A DNA stretch of 64,000 nucleotides, taken from positions 1 to 64,000 of the forward strand of contig NZ_JH993793.1 of NCBI RefSeq assembly GCF_000316115.1, in the 5' to 3' direction. Under the pieces are notes generated by a model that made no database searches, had not been told where the DNA came from, and worked only from the letters and a program-made list of their open reading frames with translations. Shown piece by piece: positions 1-9,532 of this stretch. This DNA comes from Leptolyngbya sp. PCC 7375. GTDB lineage: Bacteria > Cyanobacteriota > Cyanobacteriia > Phormidesmidales > Phormidesmidaceae. Every line of letters begins with the position of its first letter. The stretch's first letter is position 1. Both the position numbers and the translations under genes were made by a program.

Positions 1-2618
1 CTATTTTTGCGAGCATAGGCACTGAGTTTGCTAACAATGATACTCTGCGTGGTTGTCTTCAGGGCCAATGACACCATGATGCGCTGGATGTTGTCCCACT
101 CGGCCAGGATGAGGTTTGTATTGATCTTCCGAATCGGCTTGAGCAGCGCATCGCCATACTGACTGGGGTGTTTGAACCCATAGAGTGCATGGCTGACCTT
201 GTCATGGATATCTCGATAGCGTGGGGCGAACTGATAGCCGAATAAGTGCAAGATGGCGAAATTGACCTCATTGGCACCATGGGTATCCGTGGAATGAACC
301 GTGGGCTGTACCTCGGTCGTGTTGTTAAACAACAGATCAAAGACATAATGGCTCTCGTGCTCATTCGCGCCAATGATTCTGGCATTGACCGGTACATGGT
401 TAGCGACCAAGGTGTAGGAAACGATGCCCTTTTTCAAGCCAAAGTACTTTGGTGAATGACGAGCATTGATGGTCTGAATCTGGCTTTCAAACTTTTGCCC
501 GTCACTGCTGGAATGAAGGGCTCCGTCAATATCGTAGTGCCGAAAAATAGGAAGTTCGGCAATTGTATTGCTAACGAGATCGTTTGCCTTTCTCAGTGTT
601 TCTGGACGAAGAAAGTTGTCAGATGCGTTTGTTAGGGCGTGATAGCTGATATCTGAGGTCTCACCCATGCGACCCAAGCCCATATTGGTGCCCCAGGCAA
701 TCAGACAGGCAATCAGTATGCTGTCGTCTGATTTCTGTTTGACGTAGCGCCCCAAGTGGTGTTCAAAGGCCTCGCTAAACTGACAGTGCTGATTGACGAA
801 ATGCATAACGCTACTGAGGTTGACTTGCTTAAGAGCACTAAACATCGGATGGTTAATCGACTCCCGAATACCCGGTGATTGAAGCGTCCAACGGGTGGTT
901 GAACCCCGCTTTTTGACCTCGAAATGTTGATTTTCACCGGCACTCAGTCGCTGATTCACCTGAGCAAGCCGAGATTCCAGCGTCTGTTCGAGCGCTATCA
1001 AATGATCTTGAATCGGTTGATTGAGTATCGTTAGCCCGGTTGCTGTAATCAGCTCAGTCTTCGCTTTCCACTGTTGTTCACTGAGCAAGTCATCCTCGAA
1101 ACTGCGGAAGCGAACGCTGTCGCGGCAGAAAATGTCGCCTGATTCCAAACCGTTTCGAAGCAGGCGATAGACCAGGAACTCATAGCGATCTGGGAGTAGA
1201 TGGCCACCGGCTTCCGCCGAAGCGTAGAGGTAGCGCTTGGTCGAGTCTGGAATGAACTGGGTGGGAAACGAATCTGGGCGATATTGACTCAGGGGCCGCC
1301 CTTTTTGAGCAGCTGCTTTCAAGAACTGAAGCGCTTTTAGCAGAGGGGCGTGCCCCGAGGCACTGGCAAACTCAATTGTTTGTAGGATAGGCCGTAGATT
1401 GCACTTGAACTGTCGTGCCAAAGTGTCTACATACTCCCACTGAAAAGCTGTCTCATCAAAGGCAGCTTGGGTGGCAATGTGCTCAGCCAGGAAGGCCAAC
1501 TTCTGGCGCTCTAGAATCTCAAAGGCTTTCGTCCGAACTTCCTGAAAGGCAGTTGTTTCGGCAATGGTGTCGTCTGTAAACAGCTTGAGAATCTGACCGG
1601 CTTTTTGCAGGTTTTGGTTACCCTCAATTTGATACTCATACACCTGTTCTTTAGCCGCTACTTTGCTCTCTTCAACATACCGTCTGACGTTATATATCAG
1701 GCTGTTGATAAGATTGTCGTGTGCCCGTTGGTAGCGATGGTAAACAAAGCAAAGCAGATAGACATGCACCATGCTTTGGGCCAGCCGTTTTAGCCGAAAG
1801 ACGGAGTAATAGGTCACCAGTGACGCATAGTACTTGATGCTCTCACTAGAAATCTCCAGCATGGGCAGTAGCGTCTTGGCCAGGTCATAGAGCGCCTGGA
1901 TCTGCTCACCACGACTGACTTCACGTTTGACTTCACCGAGGCTGAAATCTTTGGGCTCTCGCTTCAGCTGGGTGATCTCGTACAACCCTGGCGCATCTTC
2001 TAGCAGATGGTTTAAGGCTTCAGCATCCGCTGCTGACAAATAGCACTTCACCAGGGTACTTAACCGGTCCTGCTCATAGGCAATGGCCTGACTCACAAGA
2101 TCCTGCATAAAGCTATATCCAGGCGCAACAATCCGTTGCTCTTCGAGATAGTGCATCAGTTCGCGAAAGATGTAAATGGGCTTCCCACAGACCCTTGCCA
2201 CCCGTTGAGCTGTAGATATCAGTGCTTGACGTTCTGGATCACCGCAGATACGGTAGTTGCAGAGTTCGAGGATGAGACGTTGTTGGTTTAAACGAGTGAC
2301 CTTTGAAGGGGACAACTCGGTCAACTGAAATTGTGGAAAGTAACGCTCCTGAATGTACTTGGCATCTGCTGCCACCATGGGCCAACTGAAGATGAAAAAG
2401 AGATGACGGGCTTTGAAATAACCCAGCTGTAAAATAGCGTATATCCGAGATTTAATTCTGTGTAGCTGTTCGATAGCAGCAGCTTCTCTAGGAGAGAGCG
2501 CAAAATATTCGGTCTGCTCTTCAGGGGTGAAGCGGGGTAACCCGTAGAGGTTATTGATTTCGTCCTCTCCAAGGATCTGTAAACGTCTTTGGGGTGAGGC
2601 CACTGCCTGCTCTGTCAT
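1..2618 (-). CDS. tnpA: Tn3-family transposase TnpA (3' end beyond window)
   Basis: This is an uninterrupted reading frame of about 872 codons. It starts at an ATG (2616-2618) and is still open at base 1, so the C-terminus is missing. The protein begins MTEQAVASPQRRLQILGE and continues with the N-terminal DNA-binding region typical of TnpA. The first catalytic aspartate is visible in a SSDGQ motif at about residue 706 and the second in a STDTHG motif at about residue 778. The third acidic residue (Glu) should lie just outside the window. TnpA catalyses replicative cointegrate formation, and the divergent resolvase next door resolves the cointegrate. The protein is clearly different from the second Tn3-type transposase at 55835-58843. 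Confidence 0.93.
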   Translation of the reverse strand, partial: MTEQAVASPQRRLQILGEDEINNLYGLPRFTPEEQTEYFALSPREAAAIEQLHRIKSRIYAILQLGYFKARHLFFIFSWPMVAADAKYIQERYFPQFQLTELSPSKVTRLNQQRLILELCNYRICGDPERQALISTAQRVARVCGKPIYIFRELMHYLEEQRIVAPGYSFMQDLVSQAIAYEQDRLSTLVKCYLSAADAEALNHLLEDAPGLYEITQLKREPKDFSLGEVKREVSRGEQIQALYDLAKTLLPMLEISSESIKYYASLVTYYSVFRLKRLAQSMVHVYLLCFVYHRYQRAHDNLINSLIYNVRRYVEESKVAAKEQVYEYQIEGNQNLQKAGQILKLFTDDTIAETTAFQEVRTKAFEILERQKLAFLAEHIATQAAFDETAFQWEYVDTLARQFKCNLRPILQTIEFASASGHAPLLKALQFLKAAAQKGRPLSQYRPDSFPTQFIPDSTKRYLYASAEAGGHLLPDRYEFLVYRLLRNGLESGDIFCRDSVRFRSFEDDLLSEQQWKAKTELITATGLTILNQPIQDHLIALEQTLESRLAQVNQRLSAGENQHFEVKKRGSTTRWTLQSPGIRESINHPMFSALKQVNLSSVMHFVNQHCQFSEAFEHHLGRYVKQKSDDSILIACLIAWGTNMGLGRMGETSDISYHALTNASDNFLRPETLRKANDLVSNTIAELPIFRHYDIDGALHSSSDGQKFESQIQTINARHSPKYFGLKKGIVSYTLVANHVPVNARIIGANEHESHYVFDLLFNNTTEVQPTVHSTDTHGANEVNFAILHLFGYQFAPRYRDIHDKVSHALYGFKHPSQYGDALLKPIRKINTNLILAEWDNIQRIMVSLALKTTTQSIIVSKLSAYARKN

Positions 2619-2771
2619 AGAAACTAGTGATCGCGCTAGGTCGTTCAGTCATTTACGATAGTCTCAGAAAGTACACCACCTTTTGAGACGTTGCATAGAT
2701 GTGTCTCAATTTATGTCTCATTATGCATTTCTCAAAAGGTCTTAGACATAATGAAACATTTGGGGGCGATC
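2619..2771. promoter_or_regulatory. Candidate res site and divergent tnpA/tnpR promoter region
   Basis: The 153 bases between the divergent transposase and resolvase hold several copies of a TGAGAC/GTCTCA half-site, with TTTTGAGAC and its partner CTCAAAAGGTC among them. Arrays of imperfect inverted half-sites in the tnpA-tnpR gap are the usual binding sites of Tn3-family serine resolvases, and the same region normally carries both promoters under TnpR repression. Subsites I, II and III are not delimited here. Confidence 0.6.
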
Positions 2772-3332
2772 ATGGCTGTCGTCGGCTATGCGCGTGTCAG
2801 CTCAGTCGGGCAAAGTCTCGATGTGCAACTCGACAAATTGAAGGAGTGTGACAAGATCTTCCAGGAGAAGCGGAGTGCCTCTTCCAGTAAACGACCTCGG
2901 CTGAAAGCCTGTCTCGAATACGTCAGAGAAGGCGATACGTTAGTGGTGACGCGCTTAGACCGGCTGGCACGTTCCACGCTTCATCTCTGTCAGTTGGCTG
3001 AGCAGTTAGAACGGAAGCAGGTCAATCTCCAGGTGCTTGACCAGAACATTCACACTGGGGATGCCACCGGACGGCTACTATTCAATATGCTGGGAGCCAT
3101 TGCTCAGTTTGAGACTGAAATCCGGGCTGAACGCCAAATGGATGGTATTCAGAATGCTAAAGCCCGTGGTGTCAGGCTTGGTCGAGAGAAAAGCTTAACT
3201 CAGCAGGAATGTTTAGAGCTACAACAGAAACGGCGGCAGGGGATGCTCATCAAGACACTAATGAAGGATTACAACCTCTCGAAGGCCAGTGTGTATCGAT
3301 ACTTGGACGGAACCAAAGTCTCAAGGCCGTAG
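2772..3332 (+). CDS. tnpR: Tn3-family serine resolvase TnpR
   Basis: The protein of about 186 residues is a site-specific serine recombinase. The N-terminus reads VVGYARVSSVGQ, with the nucleophilic serine of the YARVS motif at about residue 10. It is followed by the LDRLARS segment and the GRLLFNMLGAIAQFE helix of resolvases. A C-terminal helix-turn-helix (about residues 150-186, KTLMKDYNLSKASVYRYL) supplies res recognition. The ATG at 2772 is chosen because it places YARVS close to the start and has a G-rich stretch (GGGGG) just upstream. In-frame ATGs further upstream (2691, 2751) would add residues unlike the family. It resolves cointegrates made by the divergent TnpA. Confidence 0.93.
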   Translation: MAVVGYARVSSVGQSLDVQLDKLKECDKIFQEKRSASSSKRPRLKACLEYVREGDTLVVTRLDRLARSTLHLCQLAEQLERKQVNLQVLDQNIHTGDATGRLLFNMLGAIAQFETEIRAERQMDGIQNAKARGVRLGREKSLTQQECLELQQKRRQGMLIKTLMKDYNLSKASVYRYLDGTKVSRP

Positions 3333-3356
3333 AATGAGACTCACCTGTCTCATTCT
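3331..3356 (+). terminator. Hairpin directly after tnpR
   Basis: A perfect 10-base inverted repeat (AGAATGAGAC and GTCTCATTCT, 6-base loop) begins inside the tnpR stop codon. Only a short T-rich stretch follows (CTATACCTTTT), so termination is plausible but not certain. The arms also contain the GTCTCA box seen in the res region, so a recombinase-binding role is the alternative. Confidence 0.45.
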
Positions 3357-3393
3357 GGACTATACCTTTTCGAGGGGTTGTGCAAAAAAACCC

Positions 3394-4698
3394 AAGTTCC
3401 AGAAGCATACGAGCACGAGAACGTTCGCTAGCATCAAAGGCTTGAACGTCATAATCAGCAGATGCATCTTTCTGATGCATCTGCATCAGAATCTCAATAT
3501 AGAATTGATAATATTCTTGAACATTGGCGAAATAAGTAGTACGTAGCTGAATATCGTCAAGAGTAGACCTAAAATCCTCAATAATTCTTATTGTTTCTTC
3601 GATATGGGTTTTGGCCTCTACAAAATCTTTGTTTTGTTGTTTGAGCTGCGCAATATTAAAATGTGTTTGTGCAATTTGTGATTTATCACCTACATCACTT
3701 AGTAGAGGAAGGGTCTGTTGATAATAGTCTAGTGCTTTGAAGTATTGTCCAGTATTTTGATAATACTGTGCTAAGTTAAAAAAGATACTAGCCAAAAGAG
3801 AAGAGTTATTTACATCTTCTGCTAAATCCAAGGCCCTGTCAAAAAAGGGAAAAGCAGTAGAATATTCAGCCAATAGATTATAGCTTGCTCCAATTTTATT
3901 CAAGATCCTGGCTTCATCTTCTGGAGAACCACGACTACTTCCAAGTATTAAGTTATAGCGGGCTAAGGCATCTCTTTCAATTCCTGATGGTATATTCCAG
4001 TCATCATGATTGTAATTTTTAGTGACAAGCGCAAAGGAAAACATGGCATCACCCAGAAGCTCAATGCTAGCTCGATCTAGCATTGAGCTAGATTGAGCCA
4101 GATCAATGCTAAATTGATCTACTAGTCTAGTAGCAGCTTTTCGGTAGTAGTCTTGAGCTAGCTTAAGTTCATTGATTGATTGATAAACTGAACCTAGACT
4201 AATAAGCGTTTTTCCTTCGGATGCTTTATTATTCAACTGTTGATTTAATGATAAAACCTCTTGGAACAAGATTAAAGCCCGCTCATATTCTCCTAATGAA
4301 TGATATATATGAGCCTGGATGCTTTTGACTTCGGCTTTGGTATGTAAATCATGACTGTTGTTCGAACTTTGAACAATTATAAGAGACTGTTCCAAGGCTT
4401 CTAAAGCTTCTTGCTTTTCTCCAAGACGTTCTAGCGCAACTCCTAACCTCAACCGAGCTATTGCTTCATTTTGATTTAGGGCTAACTCTCGGTAGAGCTG
4501 TATAGCTCGTTCAAATTCTTGAACAGCCTGACGCGGATTATTTTTTAGTTGTGTATTTCCTTCTTCCATCGCATCATCGGCGGTAGTATGCCTACTATTT
4601 TGAGCTAGGAAGGAGCTGGGAATGTTTCTATTAACTGGAGTTAAAGTGACAGGGGAACCCACTACTAAAAACATGATAAGCATTATGGATGTTTTCAT
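3394..4698 (-). pseudogene. Exported TPR-CHAT protein, CHAT domain removed by Tn3 insertion
   Basis: The surviving part (about 435 codons) starts with a hydrophobic signal-like segment (MKTSIMLIMFLVVGS) and carries a run of TPR units from about residue 40 to 400. It then reaches the ASERSRARMLLEL segment that normally links the TPR array to a CHAT peptidase-like domain. At that point the frame passes into the end of the Tn3-family transposon and continues for about 47 foreign codons to a stop at 3250. The His/Cys CHAT core is absent. It is the last gene of the minus-strand operon that starts at 8922. The upstream SLH gene ends 20 bases before this start. The loss of the C-terminus is read directly; that the missing part was CHAT is inferred from the conserved junction motif and from the complete homologue at 46956-51080. 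Confidence 0.85.
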
Positions 4699-5255
4699 TT
4701 TATATTCCCAATCAAGTCTTATTCACGGAATAAAGCACCTCTATCTCTAGCCTCTTGAAGAGATCGAAGAAGAAAAACTGCAAAGGTACCTCTTGGAACT
4801 GGTTGTTCTTCAAAAGTTGATATTGATGGATCAATTTTTAGGTATGGCGATAAATCTGATAATTGTAGGTTTGATGCCAGTATTGAATTGAGATACTCTA
4901 TGCACTGACCAGCAGTTAAAGCGCGATTACCTCGGAAAGTTCTATCTGGATAAACCAAATTAACTCCATAGTCTTCCATCAAACTTACGACTGCTGGATA
5001 TGCCCAATCACTAGGGAGTACATCAACAGCACCTACCTGAGCGATTGGAGTTGGAACAGCATTAGGTTGTACTAAGATAAAACCCTCTAAGAACATTTGG
5101 TCCAAAGCCTTAGGCATACTATCTACAAATTCATATCGGGTCATCGGCCTATCGCCTCTAAAGGTTTGATCTGGAAAAGCTAATTGAATGTTATAAGTCT
5201 CCAATAATGACTGTAGTGCGCTGTAATAATAGTCAGAGGAAGCAACATCAATATA

Positions 5256-6380
5256 TTACCCCGGCAGTAAAAGATCGTGATTTTGACTATGCAGCATACG
5301 CAACAGATGGATGCTGAAAATAACTCTTAATACGCGCCGGTAATTTCTGCAGTTTTCGCAGTTGAGACAGAACTCTCTGTTTTAACTGATTCAAATTTCG
5401 AGTGGGCGGTTTGTCGTGTACCCCTTGCTTAACACTGCCATTGAGATATTCCACTGGATTTAACTCCGGTGAATACGACGGTAATTCAACTATCTCAATT
5501 TGCTCTGAATGCTTCTCTAACCACTCCTTTACCCGATGCTCTCGATGGACAGGATGACGATCCACAATCCAAAACAATTTACCCGTATGCGACTTGACTA
5601 GGCGTTTGAGAAATTGGAGCAGAACCTCGGCGGTGAACTTGCAGGTATAAAGCATAAACCTGACTGCCCCTTGGTTGCTCATCGAGGCAATGTAATTGAC
5701 CCGTTCCCGTTTCCGTTTACTCGGACGAATCTCAGGCGTATGACCAATCAGGGAATACCCGCGTCCCCCATACTCATCGGAACGCAGTCCCGCTTCATCG
5801 CCCCATTGAATCTCCGCACCTTCTTCCGCAGCCCGTTGCTCAATGGCAGGAAACGTCTCATTGAGCCATGTCTCCACCGCTTTTGGGTCTTGTTCATAGG
5901 CCCGTTGTAGTGGCTTCTGTGGACTATACCCCCAGCGCTTCAGGTACTCCCCAACGGTGCGAATCGGCATCTTCACCTGACATAACTGCTCAATCAAGGC
6001 ACGGACAGCTTTTCGGGTCCACAGCGCACTCTCAATCCCATAGTCCTCGGGAAAATGTCCCCGGATGGCGGTCTCTACCGTCGTTTCCTCCGACGGACTT
6101 AACGTTCGCCCCTCACCGAACTCTCGACCTCGTTTCTGCTGATACAGAGCCACGTCTCCTGCTTCGATATACTGACACCACCACTGGCACACCGTGTTCG
6201 GGTGCACCCCTAAATAGTCGCTAATATCACAGACACGTTTTCCTCGCAGTCGCAGTCGAATCGCTTGCTGCCTCAAGTAGTTTTGGGTCTCTATTGTTAA
6301 ATGGCGGGCATCTGGTTTATCCATCACAACCCTCCTGTTGTCTCTAACTCTATTATCCCTCCTTTTGATTGCCGGAGTAA
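5256..6380 (-). mobile_element. IS630-family insertion sequence, complete, TA duplication
   Basis: The element is 1125 bp. Its ends are imperfect inverted repeats: TTACCCCGGCAGTAAAA on the left and TTACTCCGGCAATCAAAA read inward from the right. It is flanked by TA dinucleotides at 5254-5255 and 6381-6382, the hallmark target duplication of IS630/Tc1-mariner elements. It contains one intact transposase gene and interrupts an SLH-domain gene. The clean restoration of the host frame after virtual excision fixes both ends. Confidence 0.93.
5287..6324 (-). CDS. IS630-family transposase
   Basis: The 345-residue protein starts at the ATG at 6322-6324 (MDKPDARHLT). An AGGAGG ribosome-binding site lies a few bases upstream, which is why this start is preferred to an in-frame one 63 bases earlier. 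Residues about 15-60 form a helix-turn-helix (LRGKRVCDISDYLGVHPNTV). The DDE catalytic core is visible as WGDEAG, WIVDRHPVH and SYSPELNPVEYLN, in the order and spacing of IS630 transposases. The gene appears intact, so the element may still be active. It is the only gene of the element. Confidence 0.95.
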   Translation of the reverse strand: MDKPDARHLTIETQNYLRQQAIRLRLRGKRVCDISDYLGVHPNTVCQWWCQYIEAGDVALYQQKRGREFGEGRTLSPSEETTVETAIRGHFPEDYGIESALWTRKAVRALIEQLCQVKMPIRTVGEYLKRWGYSPQKPLQRAYEQDPKAVETWLNETFPAIEQRAAEEGAEIQWGDEAGLRSDEYGGRGYSLIGHTPEIRPSKRKRERVNYIASMSNQGAVRFMLYTCKFTAEVLLQFLKRLVKSHTGKLFWIVDRHPVHREHRVKEWLEKHSEQIEIVELPSYSPELNPVEYLNGSVKQGVHDKPPTRNLNQLKQRVLSQLRKLQKLPARIKSYFQHPSVAYAA

Positions 6381-6589
6381 TAGTCACTGACTAACTGAAT
6401 CTTAGGCAAGCTTTGAGCTAAACGCAATTCAGTCACTGTTGTTGTCACAAAGCTTTTTTGTACTCCTGCGAACAAAGGGGTTTCAGTCGTTACCCATACT
6501 ATGAAAGGTATTATTGGAAGAAGCCAAAATCTTCTTATAATCATTGCTTAACTCCTTTTGATTTTGCTTTGGTTGAAAGTTCTTCTTTG

Positions 6590-7675
6590 TTAGCGTAAAT
6601 TTACGTTTATCCATTCCTCTAATTCTTCCACTGCCGATCTATTTCCCAATATTGCATAGCTCTCCTTTGCATTAGTTAACCAGCGCCTTGCTTCAGAATT
6701 ATTTCCCATTGAATACTCCACTTCACCCAAACCAGCTTGCAACGTTGCTTGTCCTGCCCAATCATCCGATTGTTGTGCCAGTTCTAATCCCTTGAGGTAG
6801 GGCTGCCTTGCAAACGGAATCAGTCCTACTTGTAAGTATAAATCTCCCAACAACAGATAGGTCGCTGTAAATTGACTTCCCTGTTGCACTAGCCTTTCGA
6901 GTAGTTCTATCGCTTCCGTGTTCAAATTATTATCTTGGTACAGGTGAGCTCGTGCTAATTGTTCTAAATCTGGAGAAAGATTATGTTGTACCAATTGGGT
7001 AATCCTTGTGCTTAACGTAGAAACTTGTTCTTCATCCAAAATATTGAATCGTATGCTCACACCTTGTTCAGTTTCAGAAGATTCTCCCGTATCCGTTTCC
7101 ACAATGACAAGGTAGCGAATACCTGGCTGCAAAATTTCATTGCAAGGGTAATCATCCTTACCAATCTGAGTATCACTTGTTTCTGTTTGCCATTCTAAGC
7201 CTCCTCCCCGTATTCCTACTGTATAGTTATTTGCTCCCTCAACATTATTCCAATGTAGTGTTGGGCAACCATTTATTAGAGCTGTATTACGAGGACTGAT
7301 GACGTACGGGATAGCATCATTAGGGCTGCGAAGTGTCCCCTGCAGAGGGCCGGGCCGAGTTATTGGCTGTTCTTCTTCATCACAAATATCAGATACTAGG
7401 GAAACTTCTCCTGCTGGGACACTTTTGACATCCAAGTTATCGCATTGAATTTTAGCTGAGGCACTAACATCAAGTTTTAATTGGTCTGAAGGATCAAGTA
7501 AGTCTGCCAGGTTAGCTTTTTTATAGTTGCTTGCATCAGTTCGCTTAAGCTCTACATCACCTTGAATATCTGCAATAAAAATCAATGCTGTTAGACTTGC
7601 CCAACTAGGAGCAATGAACCCAAATAATATAAGACTGAGAATAAATCCTGCTGAAATCCTACGAGTTAAGGACAT
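6590..7675 (-). CDS. Exported FecR-like and TPR protein of the CHAT operon
   Basis: The 361-residue protein begins with a signal peptide (about residues 1-27, hydrophobic ILSLILFGFIAPSWA). It continues with a region resembling the FecR type of regulatory domain (about residues 30-90, ADIQGDVELKR to ASAKIQCDN). Next comes an Ig-like segment around PRNTALINGCPTLHWNNVEGA, then TPR helices from about residue 225 to the end (YLLLGDLYLQVGLIPFARQPYLKGLELA). Its start overlaps the end of the upstream membrane-TPR gene by 10 bases, so the two are translationally coupled. Downstream it is followed by the SLH gene after 45 bases. The layout suggests a periplasmic partner or adaptor of the CHAT protein. 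The exact function is unknown. Confidence 0.75.
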   Translation of the reverse strand: MSLTRRISAGFILSLILFGFIAPSWASLTALIFIADIQGDVELKRTDASNYKKANLADLLDPSDQLKLDVSASAKIQCDNLDVKSVPAGEVSLVSDICDEEEQPITRPGPLQGTLRSPNDAIPYVISPRNTALINGCPTLHWNNVEGANNYTVGIRGGGLEWQTETSDTQIGKDDYPCNEILQPGIRYLVIVETDTGESSETEQGVSIRFNILDEEQVSTLSTRITQLVQHNLSPDLEQLARAHLYQDNNLNTEAIELLERLVQQGSQFTATYLLLGDLYLQVGLIPFARQPYLKGLELAQQSDDWAGQATLQAGLGEVEYSMGNNSEARRWLTNAKESYAILGNRSAVEELEEWINVNLR

Positions 7676-8922
7676 GATTTTCCTGCCTCCTTCAACTTCT
7701 TGTGAGCTAGCCCCAACCAGGAATCCTCATCGGAATTAAGTGTTGAACCCAGCTCACAACATTTTTGCCACTGCTTAATTGCTAAAAGTTGTTCATGCTG
7801 TTTTTCCAGTACCTGAGCAAATAAACAATATGCAGAACCCCTATTTGCAATATAGTCAGTCACATCCGAATCACTGGAAATGCTTATAGCGACTTGTAAA
7901 GCGTTCTGTGCTTCTTGGTAGCGCTTTTGTTGAAATCTCGCCCATCCGAGGTTCTTGAATAAGTTGTACTTGACCTCAGGAAAACTCTTCTGGTCTCTTG
8001 TCTGCAAGAGACCCTGATTAAGTAAGGCTACTGCTTGAGAATATTCCTTCCGTTGAATGAACAAGCGGGCTAGGTTATTGTAAGCTTCTGGCAGTCCCCC
8101 CTTAACTGCAATACGATAATGGGTTCGAGCTTTATCGTATTGTTGCCATTCCTCATAGAGATTGCCTAGATTATAGTAGGCATAAATATTATCGGGATTC
8201 AAAGCAATGGCTCTTAAATAATTTTGTTCGGCTGTCCTCGATCGCCTCTGCTCATTGTTTTTGATTCCCCTCTGATTATAAACTTGAGATATCAAAGGTA
8301 GCGAAAACCAAAAAATCATTAAAAGTCCAAAAAGGATACTCAGAGAGCCCAATTTAGCCTTTTCTTTTTGACTTTTAAGAATAGGTAGTTTGGAAATCAA
8401 CTGATCAAACCCTTCTCGCCCAGCCTCTGTTAACTCACTCCTAGCCTGGAGTAAGGTCAAAAGACTGGGAAAAACTACAGCCACTGCTCCAAAAATACCA
8501 ACTCCACCACTTAGAAAACGACTAGAAATATCAATTAACAGGCCCAAGCTGCCCGTCCAAGTAATTACTACCAGTCCTCTGATCAGCCAGTTTATTTGGT
8601 GCCTGCTGTCCAAATGCCACCACCAATCTTGAGAAGTTATAGACAAACTTTCTCGGCACTGAGATAAATTAAGAACCTGCAAGATCTTATTGGCCTTTTG
8701 TTCTAAATATAGATCTAGCTGCATCACCTGGGAGAAAATTTCTCCTGGTACTTGTTTAGTCGTTTTCAACACATCCTGTAGTGCGTCTCTAGCCGATAAA
8801 ACTTCTAAGGCTTGATCAATAGATAGAGCTGATTTAGGATTATGCAAATGCTCAATAGACCTTTTATAGCGAATAAAGGAAAACAAAAGAGGAATATTTT
8901 TCCGTGAGAGGTTAAGATTCAT
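7666..8922 (-). CDS. Membrane-anchored TPR protein, first gene of the CHAT operon
   Basis: The 418-residue protein has a helical N-terminus of about 110 residues and two or three hydrophobic segments (about 115-133, 137-160 and 195-215, with IRGLVVITWTGSLGLLIDI visible). A C-terminal TPR array from about residue 225 includes the canonical unit AIALNPDNIYAYYNLGNLYEEW. It leads an operon of four tightly spaced minus-strand genes. A purine-rich AGGGAG lies about 20 bases before the ATG at 8922. It precedes an ATG 11 bases upstream that would open only a six-codon reading frame overlapping the start, so the initiation arrangement is somewhat unusual. The protein likely scaffolds partners at the cytoplasmic membrane. 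No enzymatic domain is visible. Confidence 0.75.
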   Translation of the reverse strand: MNLNLSRKNIPLLFSFIRYKRSIEHLHNPKSALSIDQALEVLSARDALQDVLKTTKQVPGEIFSQVMQLDLYLEQKANKILQVLNLSQCRESLSITSQDWWWHLDSRHQINWLIRGLVVITWTGSLGLLIDISSRFLSGGVGIFGAVAVVFPSLLTLLQARSELTEAGREGFDQLISKLPILKSQKEKAKLGSLSILFGLLMIFWFSLPLISQVYNQRGIKNNEQRRSRTAEQNYLRAIALNPDNIYAYYNLGNLYEEWQQYDKARTHYRIAVKGGLPEAYNNLARLFIQRKEYSQAVALLNQGLLQTRDQKSFPEVKYNLFKNLGWARFQQKRYQEAQNALQVAISISSDSDVTDYIANRGSAYCLFAQVLEKQHEQLLAIKQWQKCCELGSTLNSDEDSWLGLAHKKLKEAGKSCP

Positions 8923-9532
8923 GATTTTTCATATTTCATCTCCCTGAGCTTTCTCAACTTTAAATTTTATCTGTTGCATTTTTTGATTGTTTTTTTAGTA
9001 GCAGAAATTAATAGAATCTCTGATTTTTGGCCCAATTAATGTCAACATAGCCATTTAGAGGCAGTGCTAAAGAGCGTTTTTGTACGCCCAAGAGTTGTTT
9101 GTGTTCCTTAAAGAAGGTTTTGACCGCTCATCTCCGCTACTTGTAGCAGCCAACATAGGCTAACCACAGTTCAGGTATCCACGATCGTGGGGGCATTACT
9201 GACTAAGGTGATAACATTGCCAGGTATCAAATTGGTGAGTCATAGTTCGATAACCCATTTCACATTATTTTTTCGACAGCGAGCAGCAATGCTGACGAGG
9301 AGATTGCAAAAGTCATTTGTTAGCTCGGTCACCAAGTTGACCTTGCGTACTTGTTGAGCCAGGTCATCACTTGACTTATACCTTGCCTTGTCGCGAGATT
9401 GTTTTGAGATTGCCTTCAAAACAGTCTCGTTTCTGAGAGTTTCAGTTTATTGAGTACTTTAGGAGGCTCTTGATGCAAGGAATGTCTAATTTTTTTGCAT
9501 CGAACTAAATTAATTATGGATTAACTTCGCTA

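Larger units (their letters stand above)
1..3393. mobile_element. Tn3-family transposon, right-hand portion (tnpA partial, res, tnpR)
   Basis: The segment carries a Tn3-type transposase on the minus strand and a divergent serine resolvase on the plus strand, separated by about 150 bases with repeated TGAGAC/GTCTCA boxes, which is the classical tnpA-res-tnpR arrangement. The left end lies outside the window. The right end is placed at about 3393 because a TPR-CHAT reading frame is abruptly replaced there by transposon sequence. Read inward from that point the strand begins GGGTTTTTTTGCACAACCCC, consistent with the G-rich start of Tn3-family terminal repeats. The exact terminus and the 5-bp target duplication cannot be verified without the other end. 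Confidence 0.8.
4719..6544 (-). pseudogene. SLH-domain exported protein split by an IS630 element
   Basis: The N-terminal part (6544 down to 6381) encodes a signal-peptide-like start (MIIRRFWLLPIIPFIVWV) and runs into the IS630 element. The C-terminal part (5255 down to 4719) encodes two S-layer-homology-type repeats with the motifs FPDQTFRGDRPMTRYEF and YPDRTFRGNRALT. Removing 5256-6380 plus one TA copy joins the parts in frame as LVSDYIDVASSDYYYSALQ, giving one 232-residue ORF (699 bases with stop). SLH repeats in cyanobacterial proteins bind the peptidoglycan-associated layer, so the intact product was probably a cell-envelope protein. It is the third gene of the operon, between the FecR-like/TPR gene and the truncated TPR-CHAT gene. 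Confidence 0.88.

Noticed and set aside
1..2618. The several short plus- and minus-strand frames in the first 2.6 kb as separate genes
   Set aside because: They are shadows of one continuous Tn3-type transposase frame that runs off the window edge.
3250..3393. The C-terminal codons of the TPR protein as genuine protein
   Set aside because: This part is antisense to the end of tnpR and to the transposon terminus, so it is a chimeric tail and not the original CHAT domain.
9020..9385. A real gene on the minus strand between the CHAT operon and the pAgo gene
   Set aside because: The readable stretches are short and separated by stops; at best they are remnants.
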